Part shown: one piece after another, positions 14,114-27,569 of the stretch
Layout: the number at the start of each line of letters is the position of its first letter
How positions within the stretch are numbered: the first letter of the stretch is position 1
NCBI GenBank assembly: GCA_019787685.1
Contig: JAHNUO010000016.1
Coordinates: forward strand, 310,001-374,000
DNA from: Chiua virens
Lineage: Eukaryota; Basidiomycota; Agaricomycetes; Boletales; Boletaceae
Reading direction: 5' to 3'
DNA: 64,000 nt
The notes under the pieces: generated by a model
Databases searched by the model: none
The model's input: the letters and a program-made list of their open reading frames with translations, nothing else
Told to the model about the DNA's origin: nothing
Made by a program: the position numbers and the translations under genes

Positions 14114-15937
14114 ATGAAGTACTTTTCTACTCGTGGCAACCCGGGCGAACAGTCTTTTGAAGATGTGAGCTACATTGTACGCTAACTTCACCGTTCTCAA
14201 CTTGCCTTGACAGGTTGTCCTCGCTGGCCTCGCCCCAGACGGTGGACTCTATATTCCTATAGATATCCCAACTCTTCCCAGAAACTGGAGATCCGATTGG
14301 GCGAGCCTCTCCTACCAGGAGCTCGCCATCAGAATTCTCTCGCTCTATATCTCCCCCGACGAGCTTCCCACATCAGATCTTGTCTCGCTCGTCAACAGGA
14401 CATACAGTGTCGGTCCGCAGGCTTTTCGTGACCCATTGATCACACCGCTTGTTCAACTCGAGTCCGAAAACTCATGTACTCGAACTGTTTCACGGGCCCA
14501 CATATGCATTCAAAGATCTCGCGCTCCAACTCGTTGGGAATCCTTTTCGAATACTTTCTCAATAGACGCAATTCAAGGAAGGCTCCTGGAGAGCCGCTAG
14601 AAAAACTCACTGTCGTCGGTGCTACTAGTGGTGACACTGGAAGTGCTGCTATCTATGGCTTGCGTAACAAAGCCAATATATCTGTTTTCATTCTCTTCCC
14701 TCAAGGCAGAGTATCGCCAATCCAGGAGGCTCAGATGACCACTGTCCTCGACAAAAACGTTCACAACTTGTCTGTTAGTGGGACATTCGACAACTGCCAG
14801 GTAAACGACTTCTCCGTTCTACTCGTGCGGCACTTATATCGTAACCCCCTTCCAAGGATATCCTCAAATCTCTCTTAGCCGACAAGGAATTCAACGAAAA
14901 ACATCATCTCGGAGCAGTAAATTCCATCAACTGGGCCCGCATTCTTGTCCAAATCGTCTATTACTTCTCTGCCTACTTCCAGCTCATCAGGAACCCCAAC
15001 ATCGATGTTGATGCCTCGGAGATCCAGTTTGTCGTTCCTACGGGCAACTTTGGTGACATCCTCGCAGGATACTACGCCAAACGTATGGGTCTGCCTATGG
15101 GCAAACTTGGCGTCGCTACCAATTCAAACGACATTCTCGCCCGATTCTGGAAAAGTGGGTCGTACCAGAAAGTCGATCCCGCCGCTAGCCCTGTTGCAGG
15201 CGGTGTCTACGCGACTGTTAGTCCCGCCATGGACATTGCAGTATCGAGCAATTTTGAACGATTACTATGGTACCTTGCCTACGAGAGCGTTACACCAGTC
15301 GATGCGACATCGAAGCGTGCTGCTGCATGCGATCAAGTGCGTGTCTGGATGGCCGCTGTGAAGAATAAAGGCGCCGTGGATCTGTCGGCAGTGCTGGAAG
15401 ACGCTCGTAAAGACTTTGTTGCGGACAAGGTTGACGATGAACAGGTACACCTCGATGTAAGCTTACTGGTGTGAGTGGTTGACTTGCGTACTACAGACGA
15501 TTGCCACCATCCGAAGATACAACGAGACCAAGTCTTATCTTGTGGATCCACATACTGCTGTGGGGCTACATGCCGCTGAGGTATTTGCAAAATCCAAGTA
15601 CGTCTCGTAGTCCGTTCTTTGGGTGATATATTGGACTGTGCGTGTGTCTGTTACAGCTCTGCCGCGACCGTTCAAGTGGTTCTTTCTACCGCCCACCCGG
15701 CCAAGTTTGCGGATGCGGTCCAAAGAGCACACTCTTCGTTTGATCCCGATGCAGTCTTTGGTGACCTCTTGTCACGCTGAACGTCGGCTGGAGGCTATAG
15801 CGGGTGCGGAGGAGGAACTCGCTGGGCTCGTCAGGGATGCGATAGAGAGAGGTTGCACGCAGGCAATGCTAGTGAAGAAGAAAATAGCGGCTGAAAGCGG
15901 TGTCCGTCGTGCATCTACTATACTGACTATTCACTAG
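14114..15937 (+). CDS. Threonine synthase (THR4), frameshifted as read
   Basis: A PLP enzyme that converts O-phosphohomoserine to threonine, the last step of threonine synthesis in the cytosol. It follows yeast Thr4 along its length. Exons are 14114-14164, 14214-14800, 14857-15444, 15497-15597 and 15657 to the end. Landmarks are GLAPDGGLYIP, FHGPTYAFKD (its Lys should bind PLP), VVGATSGDTGSAAIYGLR, FDNCQ/DILKSLLADKEFN across an intron, VPTGNFGDILAGYYAKRMG, SSNFERLLWYLAYE, VDPHTAVGLHAAE and STAHPAKFADAV. Three +1 shifts are needed: near 14475, near 14539 (an extra C in GNLFEYF) and at 15778, where CGC-TGA must be read as CGC-T-GAA to continue ERRLEAIAGAEEELAGLV to the stop at 15935-15937. Without the last shift the protein ends at 15780. 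Confidence 0.8.
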
Positions 15938-16240
15938 AATAACAGTCCGAGTCGGAGCAGGTCTCCTCTTGTATTTTGGGATCAATCCAGAAGACTTGTT
16001 TCGGATCCGATTTACCCCAGTATGTCGATTCGTCCGCCATGATTCCATCGGTAGGATTCCCCCGTCGTCACGGAAAACGCTGCAGCTGTTCGCGAAGAGA
16101 GCATCCTCTTAACGGCTGAAAACCTACTGCACTCAAGACACCCAGTGGATTCAATGCCGGAGGCAAGGGACCATGGTACCATAAGTTACAAAAACAGAGT
16201 GAAGAAACATGTGCACATCAATGATAGATCTTTAGCACGT

Positions 16241-17478
16241 TCACAAGTCAGGAAGCGGATACAGGTTTTTCATCAGCCGCTGAAACTTTGGGTCTCGAAG
16301 GCCCTGCACGACGGTGGACAGAAAGCCATGTATGTTCCCTTTGATTGCCGCCTCATGAAGCGCCAACGGGTCCCCGCGGTGAGTGTAGAAAAAGGCCTTG
16401 TACACCCTCTTGAGTTGCCGCTGCTCCGAATCGCTCTTGCAATTGAAGAACCCGTAATCCATCATGATCGAGGGAACTATTATTGGCTCTCCCCCAGCAG
16501 AGGCGGACTCTTCTTGTGCGATAAGCTGTTTGAGACGCCACACAGATTTGTTCCCGTTCGCATGGCTGTGGAGGATATCCTGGAAGTTTGCGCAATTTTC
16601 CAATTGCAGCCCTTTGGCATGGAAGAAGTCGAGCAAGCGACGCGCGCAGTACATGTCGCAAAACTCTTGAAAGGTACACATGTCAATGAGACGTATGTAC
16701 TGCGTCCGCCAACTCCATTTCCTCCTCTTGACACTTGCACACCGCGAATCCAAACTTGATCCATAACTCGAGATCCGGGGATGGGTGCAAGTTGGACATG
16801 AGGAGGACGTACAACTGACCAGCAGTGCTGTTCTTCTTCAGACTTGCGTTCGATGGCAATCCGGATCTGTGCTGGAGAATCGGTGTCACTCCCTCCGATG
16901 ACTCTCCAGGCGCGCAATTGCATTTCGTCCCCGTAGTGACTGAGCTTGTCCATCGAAGGGGGTTGGCCTGCCTGTGCGACAATGTGCTCGTTCTGCAAAA
17001 ACCAGGGAAAATAGCCGCCCCGGCAATTCTCTGGGATTTTGCGGAACACTGCCTTTATTTCGTCCACCAACACCCCTTGGGTGCGCCAAAAATGGATGGT
17101 CTTGGGTGGAATTTCCATGACCTTTATGAGGCCTAGAAGACGGGTGAGATGATCGAGGCCAAAGAAGGCTCGTAAAAGCATACCGATATACAAGCCAAAC
17201 AACATCGTCTTTTCTTCGATGGTGATCGCACGATTGAAGCCATAATCCTCACAGGTCTGGGGATGCTGGGGAGGGAGGTTCTGACGGACCGCTAGGGCGA
17301 GGTAGTCGGCCGTGTTGATCGGCCGGTTGGGTTTGCAGTCGAATATATGCTCGACCCAGTGGTACTTTTGGCATTCTTTCGAACAGTAGAACACCTTTTG
17401 GCAGCCAGCGCAACGTCTGAGGGAGGTTTCGACGTAGTCATCCGAGTAACCATGACAGAAGTGACAGGTTCGGGTCAT
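16241..17478 (-). CDS. MYND-type zinc finger protein, frameshifted as read
   Basis: Starts with a MYND finger: CHFC at residues 4-7, CAGC, YCSKEC, and the closing His/Cys in HWVEHIFDC. This is the C-x2-C, C-x2-C, C-x3-C, H-x3-C spacing used for protein-protein contact, often in the nucleus. The rest is a long alpha-helical region with no other known domain, for example GGYFPWFLQNEHIVAQAGQP and YGFFNCKSDSEQRQLKRVYK, ending NLYPLPDL. Two +1 shifts are needed to keep the protein-like reading: near 16802 (VVR to LLMSNLHPSPDLELW) and near 16695 (ELADA to RLIDMCTFQEFC). The second could instead fall on an in-frame TGA. An in-frame ATG lies upstream, near 17535. Function unknown. Confidence 0.65.
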
Positions 17479-18099
17479 GGTAGGGCTCGGAGTGACTGGG
17501 AACGAGAAGCTTGGAAAGCGCCCATCAGCGCCCATTAACACTACATACTTGATAAACTTATCGGCCGTTGATCGGCAGTGCGTTATTCATCGAAGTACGG
17601 ACCACGCAAGGTTACTGGAACATCTCAGCTATATCGAAGGGGAAAGCACGGCGTTGATATTGACAATATTGTGTTCGAATTGTGTCGACTCGGCTCGGAT
17701 TCTCGGAGAGCGTGGCAGTAGAGCGTGTGAATAAAACAACATTGTAGACCTACGCTTCTCGATTTTGACTTGGCATTGGCCTTTACAACCATACATTTAT
17801 GTAGATGGTTGTGGGGAGGAATGAGTAAGTTCAAGGTATGAAATCATCTTTACCAGTCCCTAGGATTGAATATTGATCAGCCCGGTTTCAAATGGAAGAG
17901 TCAGCACCATGATCAATCGTTAGTCAGGCCGGTTCGCAATTCGGACCCCTATCTCCAGCTCACGTTGAATTACTGGACCGCCGATGGCAGGGGTCCCTGC
18001 ATAATGTGGAGTCTTTGTGGTCATTATGGTGCTTGCGTGATACCCATATGACATCCGAACGACAACAGTTTTCGTCCCGCTTCTTCTCCATCATCCATC
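17479..18099. other. Intergenic region before the ABC transporter
   Basis: This region separates the divergent MYND gene and ABC transporter and so should hold both promoters. No open frame is credible and no clear TATA box is seen. The final 40 bases before ATG 18100 are pyrimidine-rich. Confidence 0.4.
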
Positions 18100-21000
18100 A
18101 TGTCACAACCCGATGAAGCTCACTCGCAAAACCATGACTCGGTCCTACCCAGATCTGTCAATGCAATGTTAGAGGACCTAGGGAATACCGAACATCTCCA
18201 TGGGGTACTCGACCTCACCGAACAGCCCGGTGCTTCTACGAGTCAGGCTAGGAGAGAACCTCGGCAAGGTCCTGGTCCTGGACGCAACCGACCTCGCGCG
18301 GCGACCTCTGCTTCTCATGTTAGCCTGGATTATTTCGATCCGAGAGGGGTTGGTGCCTTAAGGCATACGTTGAGCAGGATGCCGACGGCCCCCACACTAG
18401 GCGAACGAACGGAGATCGGGTGCCCCGAGTCAATACCAGATCAGGCACCTCCAACCAACGAAGAAGCAGGGGACGGAGATTTTGATTTTGAGGCAGTTTT
18501 GTGCGACGTACTCAAGAGGTACTGGTTCTCAATCGTACAGTAGTTCATCTTGATGCTGACACTCCTGCCTTGCATAGCCGTTCCGAGGCAGACATCAAAT
18601 CACGCGAGCTCGGCGTATTGTTCGACCAACTTCGTGTAGTCGGGAAAGGCACTTCATCGTCATTTCAAGCGACTATCGGTTCGCAATTGAATCTGCTGAA
18701 CATTTGGCGTGCCATTCAGAATGCCCGACACTCGCACTTGCGTGACATCATCAGTGGATTTCAAGGAGTCATTCGTCCTGGAGAAATGCTTCGTATGTCT
18801 TATTCATTTGATCTACCGAGTTACGACACTGATGATCATTACTCGATCAAGTTGTTCTTGGCAGGCCTGGGTCTGGATGTTCCACATTCCTCAAAGTATT
18901 AGCAAATCAGCGAGATGAATTTCATGCCGTCGAGGGGGAAGTGTTCTACAACTCCTTCTCATCGGACGCCATTCGCCTTCATTATCGTGGCGATGTCCAA
19001 TACTGCCCAGAGGACGACGTCCATTTCCCAACACTCACCGTTGATCAGACAATCGGGTTTGCCGCCAAGACGCGCACCCCACACGCGCGTGCGCCAGAAA
19101 TGACGCGGAAACAGTTTCGGGTGCATATCACAGACATCTTGTTGACGTTGTTTGGCTTGCGACATGTGAGGAAGACTCCCGTTGGTGATGCTTCCCTACG
19201 GGGAGTTTCGGGCGGGGAGAAGAAGCGAGTATCTATTAGTGAAACGTTGGCGACGAGGAGTTTGTTGACAAGCTGGGACAAGTACGTCTGACTCTTCACG
19301 AGTGATTTTGTGATAGTCATGCTATTTCCTACAGCTCAACGCGAGGCCTGGACGCATCTACTGCTGTTGAATATGTCCACGCGTTACGGATTGCCACCAA
19401 CCTTCTCCGAGTGACAACCATTGTCTCGATCTATCAAGCTGGAGAGTCGCTGTACGAGATGTTTGACAAGGTGTGCCTGATCTACGAAGGTCGGATGGTA
19501 TACTTTGGCCCTGCGAACGAGGCCAGGCAGTACTTTACCGATATGGGTTACGAGCCTGCATACCGGCAGACTACGTCCGACTTTCTGGTAGCCGTGACAG
19601 ATCCCAACGGACGTCAGGTTAGGGATGGTGTGCGCGGCGTTCCGTCGACCCCAGAAGAGTTCCAGCAGTATTACCGGGATTCGTCGATCATGAAAGGGAA
19701 TCTCGAGGACATGGCTTCTTTTCGAGAACAGTATGCCGGGAAGAAAGATCTGATGTCTGCGTATCAGGACAGTGCCAGGGCCGAGCATGCGAAACATTTG
19801 CAGAAGAAGAGCCCGTATACGATTTCCATCCCAATGCAAATCCGGAGCGTGATGGGCAGGAGGGTTCGGATACAAGCGGGTGCGGTGTCGCTGCTCGTCA
19901 TAAACGCCTGGTGAGTGTGTCCGAGTTTGCGTTGCCTCCCTTTAACCAACAAGTGCTGTGCTAGCGTCTTCGTCCTGCAAGCCATCATTCTTGGAACGAC
20001 GTTTCTCCAGCTGTCAACAAACACCACTGCATACTACTCCCGTGGAGGCATTCTCTTCTTGTTCGTTCATTTTATTCTGTCTTTGCTAGCTGGTCTAACG
20101 CCGTTCACAGTTCTGTATTTCTGCCCGCGCTCTTTGCGATGTCGGAGATACCCTCCCTTTTCTCATTGAGGCCGATTGTCGAACGACATTACAAGGCAGC
20201 CATGTACCACCCATTTGTGGAGGCAATCGCGCTCACGCTGGTTGACATTCCAGTCACGTTTCTCATCCTTTTGTTGTACAGTATCATCCTGTACTTTTTG
20301 GTCGGACTCCAGCGCAGCGCAGGCCAATTCTTGTACGTGGACACAATTTCTTCCGCGCGTGCCTTCATGTCTGACTTGTCCATGAATAGCACATTTTTCC
20401 TGTTCGTGTTCATGAGCTCGCTCCTGGGTAAAGCCCTGTTTCGTAGCTTAGCGGCAGCTTTCAAATCGGAGGCACCAGCTCAAGCGTTTGCTGGCGTTCT
20501 CGTATTGGTTCTATCCCTATACAGTCAGTTTTTTGCTTCGATTCTTTCAAGATTCGACAGCCCAACACCCTTGTTTCATTTCAGCTGGATACTCCATTCC
20601 GCAACCGTCAATGATCGGTGCTTTGCGGTGGATCACCTGGATTAACGTGAGTCCTCTCATTCTTTGTTGATGCATGTGATGCTCAAGAAGTGTCTAGCCA
20701 CTCAGATATTCGTTTGAGTCTCTCATGGTGAACGAGTTTCATACAATTGATGGGTTGTGTGGGTCATTCGTTCCGAGTGGTCCGTTGTATGACTCGTTCC
20801 CGGATACGAACAAGGCGTGTACGACAGTCGGCTCGCAACCGGGGAACCCGTATGTAAACGGGAACAGTTTTGTGTCCCTCTCGTTTGGGTATTCATATAG
20901 TCATTTGTGGAGGGTAGGTCGAACCATTGTCCAATCATCCGCTCTTTGAGTTGAACTTCTGAACCGTTTCTCTTTTTCTTGCCAGAACTTGGGCATCATC

Positions 21001-23843
21001 ATCGCATTTACTATCTTTTTCTTCATTCTTCTCCTCGTCTTTACTGAGTTCAACACGAGTCTGGCGGGGATGACGTCGGTCGTCTTGTTCAAGCGAGGTT
21101 CACGCGACGCCTCGACGCCTCCCGGTGGCGCATTGACGTCCTCGACCCAGAATTCGGACGAAGAGAAGACAAAAGTGCCCAGTTCTTCCGTCACCTCGGA
21201 GTCGGATGCGCAAAAGAAGGAAAACAAGGCGGACATGAAGGAAGCATTGGCACACCAGCCAAGGATGCAAAACACGTTCACATGGCAGCAAGTGAACTAC
21301 GAGGTTGCTAGCCGAAGGCTTTTGAATGATGTATCTGGGTATGTCGCACCTGGAAAACTGACGGCACTCATGGGGGAATCTGGCGCTGGCAAGGTGTGTA
21401 ATTGCGTAAACGACAGACATGAAGGGTTCATTGTCTTTCCCCGATAAACAGACGACCCTTTTGAACGTCCTCGCAGAACGCAACGAAATGGGGGTCGTTT
21501 CAGGGACCCGACTCGTGAACGGCCACCCTCTTCCGCCAGATTTCCAAGCTCAGACGTACGTTGCACTGACGCATACATCATTATATGCTTATAGTCTTTG
21601 TTAGTGGATATTGTCAGCAAATGGACACACACCTTGCGACGATGACAGTCCGGGAAGCACTACTCTTCTCTGCCAAGTTGAGACAACCGTTCAGTGTGTC
21701 AATAGCTGAAAAAGAGGCTTAGTGAGTATCTTTTTCGACTGTCAAGTACCTGAGGCTGAGGAATAATCTTCTTACTCGTAGCGTTGATCGATGTCTGAGC
21801 ATGTGTGGCCTAGAGGCCTACAGAGACGCGATCGTGGGCTCGCTGGGTGTGGAAATGAAGAAGAGGACGACGATTGGGGTAGAACTGGCAGGCCAAGGTA
21901 GGTACTCACTGTTTGCGATGGATGCCCGAGGTAGTTGACGTATTTCTTTCCTTTCAGCCAAGGTTGCTACTGTTCTTGGACGAGCCTACGTCAGGTTTGG
22001 ACTCGCAAAGTGCATGGGCGATCATCTCGTTTCTTCGGGACTTGGCAGATAGCGGCCAGGCCATTCTTTGCACGTGCGTTCTTGTCTGGTTGCTGCGTTC
22101 ATCGATTGCTGATGTGTCCAACCCGTTTTTCCAACTTCAGGATCCATCAGGTCGGTATATTCTCCACCAATTTTGTTACATAACGTGCTCATCGTCGGGT
22201 TTGGTTACGATGAACAGCCCTCTGCCGAGCTTTTCCAAGTATTTGACCGGCTGTTATTGTTGCGCAAGGGCGGCGAAACGGTTTACTTTGGTGACGTTGG
22301 GCCCAGGGCTACGACGCTTATCCAGTATTTCGAAACGAACGGATCGCGTGCTTGTAGAACCGAGGAAAACCCGTACGTGCCATCCAGCCCATCAACCACC
22401 GGTCCTCACAGCATTTTTGTAGGGCTGAGTTTATCCTGGACGTCATCGGCGCTGGTGCAACGGCGACCAGCAAGGTTGACTGGCACGACATCTGGACCAA
22501 CTCTTCCGAGGCGGTGCGTATCACAAAGGATATCGACACTATCGTCTCCCAAGGGCAACGCGACACGTCCCTTGTATCATCCTCCACTATTGGTCATTCC
22601 GGTTTCGCCACACCATGGGCGTACCAAGTCTGGACGCTCCTTGAGCGCAATTTCGTGCACTATTGGCGAAGTCCGACATACCTGATGGCCAAGATCACCC
22701 TCAATGTTGCTGCTGGGTTGTTAATCGGGTTTTCGTTTTTCAAGCGCAACAACTCGCTCGCGGGCACACAGAACAAGCTCTTCGTACGTCTGGTATGTGC
22801 GGATGGGGTGGATCAACTGACAGGCTGTGTTACCTAGTCTGTTTTCATGGCACTGATTCTTAGCGCACCGCTCGCAAATCAGCTCCAAGTCATCTTCCTT
22901 AACATCCGCAAGGTCTATGAGGTCCGCGAACGTCCAAGCAGAATTTACTCCTGGCCCGCGCTTGTCACGTCACAGATCCTCGTCGAGCTCCCCTGGAATA
23001 TCATCGGGTCCACGCTTTTCTTCTTTTGCTGGTACTGGACAGTCGGGTTCCCGACGGACCGAGCCGGGTACACCTATCTGATGCTCGGTGTGCTCTTCCC
23101 TGTGTATTACACCACCGTCGGGCAGGCTGCCGCTGCAATGAGTCCCACAGCTGAGATTGCGGGGATTCTGTTTAGTTTCTTGTTCTCGTTCGTTCTGACG
23201 TTTGATGGTGTCGTCCAGCCATATTCGCAGCTCGGGTGGTGGCAGTGGATGTACAGGGTCTCGCCGTATACGTACCTCATCGAGGGGTTGATTTCACAGA
23301 GTAAGCCTGCTCCATCGCCCTATGTACACGACCTGTCTGACGTACGTGACACTTGTGTAGTCCTCCAAGGCCAGTCCGTCCAGTGTGCGCCTCAAGAGTA
23401 CGCCATCGTCCAACCCCCCTCTGGCTACTCCTGTGCGTCCTACCTCGACGCATACGTCGCCAGCGCAGGCGGGTATCTCAACAATCCCAACGCGGGGTCG
23501 GACTGTCAGTACTGTTCCTCGAGAACGGCCGACGCGTGGCTCGCGCGCCAGTTCAACATCCAGTACGCCCATCGATGGCGAAACGTGGGCCTGTTCTGTG
23601 CGTTTATCACGTTCAACGTAGGTGTTTATGGACGTTGGCGACGTTGGCTGACCTTGGTTGGGATAGGTCTGCGCCATATACTTCTTTACGTATCTTTTCC
23701 GTATTCGATCATATGGGAAGTCCAAGGCCGTCGTCGGGACGATGATGTCGCGCGTGGGTGGTGTGTTCCGGCGAGGAGCGAGGGCTGATGGGGATGGCGA
23801 GAAGGAGAAGATGAGTGAGTCGCCCGAGGACGAAGACCCGTGA
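18100..23843 (+). CDS. PDR-type (ABCG full-length) ABC transporter
   Basis: A plasma-membrane multidrug-type exporter with the NBD-TMD-NBD-TMD order, about 1,450 aa. I spliced it through roughly 16 short introns. NBD1 has the fungal PDR Walker [10 protein letters not shown] (completed by an intron ending at about 18860), [16 protein letters not shown], the signature [10 protein letters not shown] and [12 protein letters not shown]2 has Walker A GESGAGKTT (split by the intron at 21394), the degenerate signature [27 protein letters not shown] and the H-loop [19 protein letters not shown]. Such swapped canonical and deviant sites are the PDR hallmark. TMD1 and TMD2 helices are clear, for example [19 protein letters not shown] and [20 protein letters not shown]. 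One +1 shift is needed near 21891 (GTTGELA region, extra G before GCCAAG). The C-terminus is acidic, ending EDEDP. Confidence 0.88.
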
Positions 23844-23900
23844 CGAGGATGGGGTCACGGCATGATCTATGAAAATATTTTAAATCCTTGCTTAATCGTA

Positions 23901-23944
23901 GTCTCCCTTTTAATAGTATGTTGTCTCCCTTTTAATAGTATGTT
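23901..23944 (+). repeat. Perfect 22-bp tandem duplication
   Basis: A 22-bp unit beginning GTCTCCCTTTTAATAG occurs twice head to tail, 57 bp after the ABC transporter stop. It lies in AT-rich sequence that probably includes the 3' UTR and poly(A) region. No function is implied. Confidence 0.9.
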
Positions 23945-24355
23945 GTATTTTATATGCCATCAGCTTGTAGCATGGAACAACTTACACATGGAACAATACG
24001 TCGTGACAGTTTGCTAAGGACGTGTTCAGTCTAACGGAATTTTGACCGAGTCACTACTTAGCAGCTCAAAATGATCGCGAATGTCGAGGTACACCTGGAG
24101 TAGTGCGTGCGATTGTAAAGGATGGACACAGAACGAACGGACACGTTCAAGAGGCAAAGTCACGCTTGTATGACCCGCACTTCAGAGTCTGGATGGGAAT
24201 TATATTAACAAGATAGAACCCCATTGGTAGCTACGCGCGGAAGCAAGTCCTTTCGCTGGCACCCAGAAATCACATCACTAATGGGCATGTTAGAGGCAAG
24301 AATGTACGACACTTACGATCAGAATTCGCCACTTGACCCCCACGCTTGGATTGAA

Positions 24356-26560
24356 TCAATGTGACCCATCTCCGCTAGTCGACGGGACGCAGGATGTGCA
24401 CCTTGGTAGGGAGAACGAAACCCTCAGAGCGTCTCCTCCGATTGCGTTTGGCACATGCTGTTCCGTTGTCCTGAGTTTTCAATACAAGTTCGAGGACGGT
24501 ACGCTTACCGTCTCGGGAACCCCACCGCTCGAGGCTTGAAGGGGATTATTCGCTGGCGGTGGCTAACGGGACGTTGTCGTCACGACATGATGCACCTATT
24601 TAAGGAGAGAGACCTACAGGAACTGCTTGGTGTTGTGCTACCGGGGCTTGAGCGTCACTAGTATGAAGAAGTTCCGGCGGTTGTGTAGAGGGGATTGGGG
24701 TCATAACCGGTTGTGTCCGTCGCGGCACCCGTTGAAATAAAAGGTAGAGGAAACTTAATCGTTCTTCTCCAGGGGGTGCGACATAAATTCGCTGAAGATC
24801 TCATGAGACACGTTGCACACCGGTCTTGACAAAAAAAGGCGAGGCTCACACGTTCTATCAAGGGAGCCATCGTCGAAGGGTGACTGCGCGGAGGATTGTC
24901 GCATGATGGTGACAGCGAGCCCACTGGATCGGCGGATGAACTATTCGTGAGCTTGGCAGGACGATCATCAGCTTGGTCATCCGCATCCCTTCTGGTCCTT
25001 CTTAGCCATTTCAAAAGCGTGGACAGACCCTTGGGTGAGTCGACGACGACAGGATGTTCTTCTGGACACATCTCCAGAGGGGAGGTTACCTGCCGCGTAG
25101 ATGATGGCGGAGATGCAGCATGCGACACCTCCATGACTGGTACGTCATGCACACTAGGATGCAACGAGGACGTAGGGGACGGCGGCTTTGGGGACGTCAA
25201 CACCGAAATAAACAGGGAGTAAGTAGTTGCAAACCTGATCGTAGTCAAATGCAGGACCACTTGCGGGGGCGCTTGATGGTATCTCGACCTATAGCATCAT
25301 GAAAAGCCATTCGAAGGAGACGGAGGGGTTAGTACCTCAAGGAGGTCAATGTCCTCGTCCTGGTTATCAAGCCCAGTACCATGAGTAGATGGCTGGTGTG
25401 AACCCGTAATGAAAATATCCGAGTCAGATCTATCGTGGTGACAATGGAATGACAAAGGCGTACTGCGTGGGAGTCGAGGGATCCATTTTCACCGCCGTCC
25501 GAGGTTGTAGTACGCTGGTCGGCTTGATCTTGTTCCTCGACAGCAGATACCTAATGAAGAGTGAGTTGTTGGGTCGAGAGCATGACCGTGACGTTTACAG
25601 TGTCAAGGATGTCTGGAAGGATGGTGTTGAGATTTCGAATGGCGATTTTGCCGTCGTCTCGTCCTGTGGCGACATGGGTGCCGTCCGACGAGAGAGCGAT
25701 CAGCCGAGTTTTGTCCTCCTTGATGATGGGCCCAATCCGAGCAAGAGTGGACAAATCCAAGAAAAAAATTGAGCCCCACGTCTGGACGACAAGAAACTGG
25801 CCATTGGCAGCTACAGCAATGGACTGGAGATCATTTCCCTCCACAACCTGTGACTCGGCGACCAGGGATCCCGTTGATGCATTGAACGATTGGACTTTCT
25901 TTTCCATGCACGCGGCGAAGAGTTGCTCTCCATCGTTCGACCATGCGAGGGGAGTGTTTCCGATGTAGCGTCCACTCGTCTTTGTGTTGATGGCGACCAG
26001 GTTTTCACCAGTTTGGCTGTCAAATATCGCAATAGGCCCATCATATTCAGAAACCGCAATTCGGTCTCCACTTGGAGAGAACCGGACCCCCTTAGCCGTG
26101 TTGTTGAATTTGAGAGGTCCGATCAGTCGCTCGCCAGTGGCAACGTTCCACACACTCGCTGTATCTTCAAAGGTTCCTGTCGCAATCCGGGTCGAGTCTG
26201 GCGACCAGTCCACTGCCGTCACGTTTCCGACCTCGACATCGAGGACCTTTCCCAGTAGTTCCATATCCCATATGCTCGCCCCTTTTGTTGTTCCACAGAC
26301 GACCCGTTTGCCGTCCTTTGATACTGAAATAACATTTACATCCAGTCCCGTCTGCTTGGCCACTTCCCGTCTGTCTGCAATGTTGAACCGGTGAACCCCA
26401 TCGCCACTCCCACTGAAGAGATACTTTCCGTCCGTGGAGAACGCCACGGCATATACAGCATGAGAACCTGTCCCAAGAAGCATCACATTGTCTTACTGAC
26501 TTGTCAGTTCATTCCAATCACTTCTCTATCTTGCTACACACCAGTCTTGGTTTGCAACAT
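24356..26560 (-). CDS. WD40 propeller protein, family copy C1, intact
   Basis: Nine exons join without any stop or shift to 591 aa. Exon 1 is only 19 nt (26560-26542, MLQTKT+D). Exon 2 (26491-25599) holds a complete seven-bladed WD40 propeller, with blades such as AVYAVAFSTDGKYLFSGSGD and VTAVDWSPDSTRIATG. Exons 25550-25464, 25392-25336, 25288-25235 and 25185-24850 encode a Ser/Pro/acidic linker with LSTLLKWLRRTRRDADDQ. Exon 24791-24618 carries RIYVAPPGEERLSF. Exons 24562-24509 and 24457-24356 end VSFSLPRCTSCVPSTSGDG. No signal peptide or membrane helix is seen, so a cytosolic or nuclear scaffold is likely. C1 has one intron (25393-25463) that C3 and C4 lack. The ligand and role are unknown. 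Confidence 0.8.
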
Positions 26561-27569
26561 TTTTTTGTGGTTATACAAAGCAGAGGATTTGCAAGCATCA
26601 AAGAGAAAGGTGTTTTGGTTGAAGCCGTAGTGACACATTTTTCATCACCATGATGTAATTCTTTTAGTGCCTCGTGGCGCTGGTATTTATTCTCACCTGG
26701 GTCCTCACTACGATCGGCCCTACCTTGCGGTTTCCACAGAACCTTTTTCACAACGGCTTACTTGCCTCGCCACGTGCAAAGTGCGCATGCATTCCAATCA
26801 TCGCTGAGGGGATTTTGTAATGAAATGACCACAAATATGGCACCCTCGAATCGCGTCAAGGTTTAATCCAATGCGTTTTAGAATGCGAAGCCTTTCTGGA
26901 AGAGCTCAGAGGTTGTGAAACGTATTGGGTGGCTGATTCAGACCCACGTGCCTCCAGGGACACAGACTCAAACTGTTAGCCCGGTCTGTGTTATGTACAA
27001 AGCTGTTATCAAGACTTTGATATCGCGCGCGGCGGTTTCAAACCCATTTCAACGGGATCCTAGGCCCGAGCGAAAAGCGAGTACCACGCACCAGTAGGTC
27101 AACGTTTCAAGTCTCGGCCGTCAAACTACGCGAGGGCGACGCCTCCCAGACGTCGTTCACTTTCGACACCCCTCACGAAATCTGCCATCGACCAACCTTG
27201 TCCTTGTCATACGCACGTCTTTTCGTTATCAGTGTCCTGGGTTCAATCCTAATTCACACTCGTGCTCTTGAGAAGATGGTGGATTAGTTGGATGTCAATG
27301 GTGTCTTGAACAGATGGCCAAGAGGTCCGAGATTTTGATGGTGATCAAATTCGTGGGCGCCTGGTCGGACAGTCGATGTTTCGAGGTGCGCAGACACATC
27401 ATGAGACGTGCTCCGACATTTGACCATGTTCATTAACTCTATTCTCTGCTCAGAGTTTACGTTAGCCGTATTGATAACGCTAGCCATGCATGAATGCTAA
27501 CACCGACCAATGATGTCCGGAAGGGCGGTTCTGAGATTACGAACGCCAGACCTTCAGGTTTGAACTCAC
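26561..27569. other. Intergenic region
   Basis: Holds the presumed promoter of C1, including a diverged form of the upstream motif shared with C3 and C4 (CAACCAAAACACC on the minus strand). Beyond that, no gene, RNA or clear repeat is seen. Confidence 0.4.

Noticed and set aside
16145..16759. Plus-strand 204-codon frame opposite the MYND gene
   Set aside because: It is the antisense shadow of the MYND C-terminal exon, whose protein reading is far more coherent.
23294..23725. Minus-strand 143-codon frame inside the ABC transporter
   Set aside because: It lies opposite a well-supported ABC exon with clear membrane helices and is a shadow.
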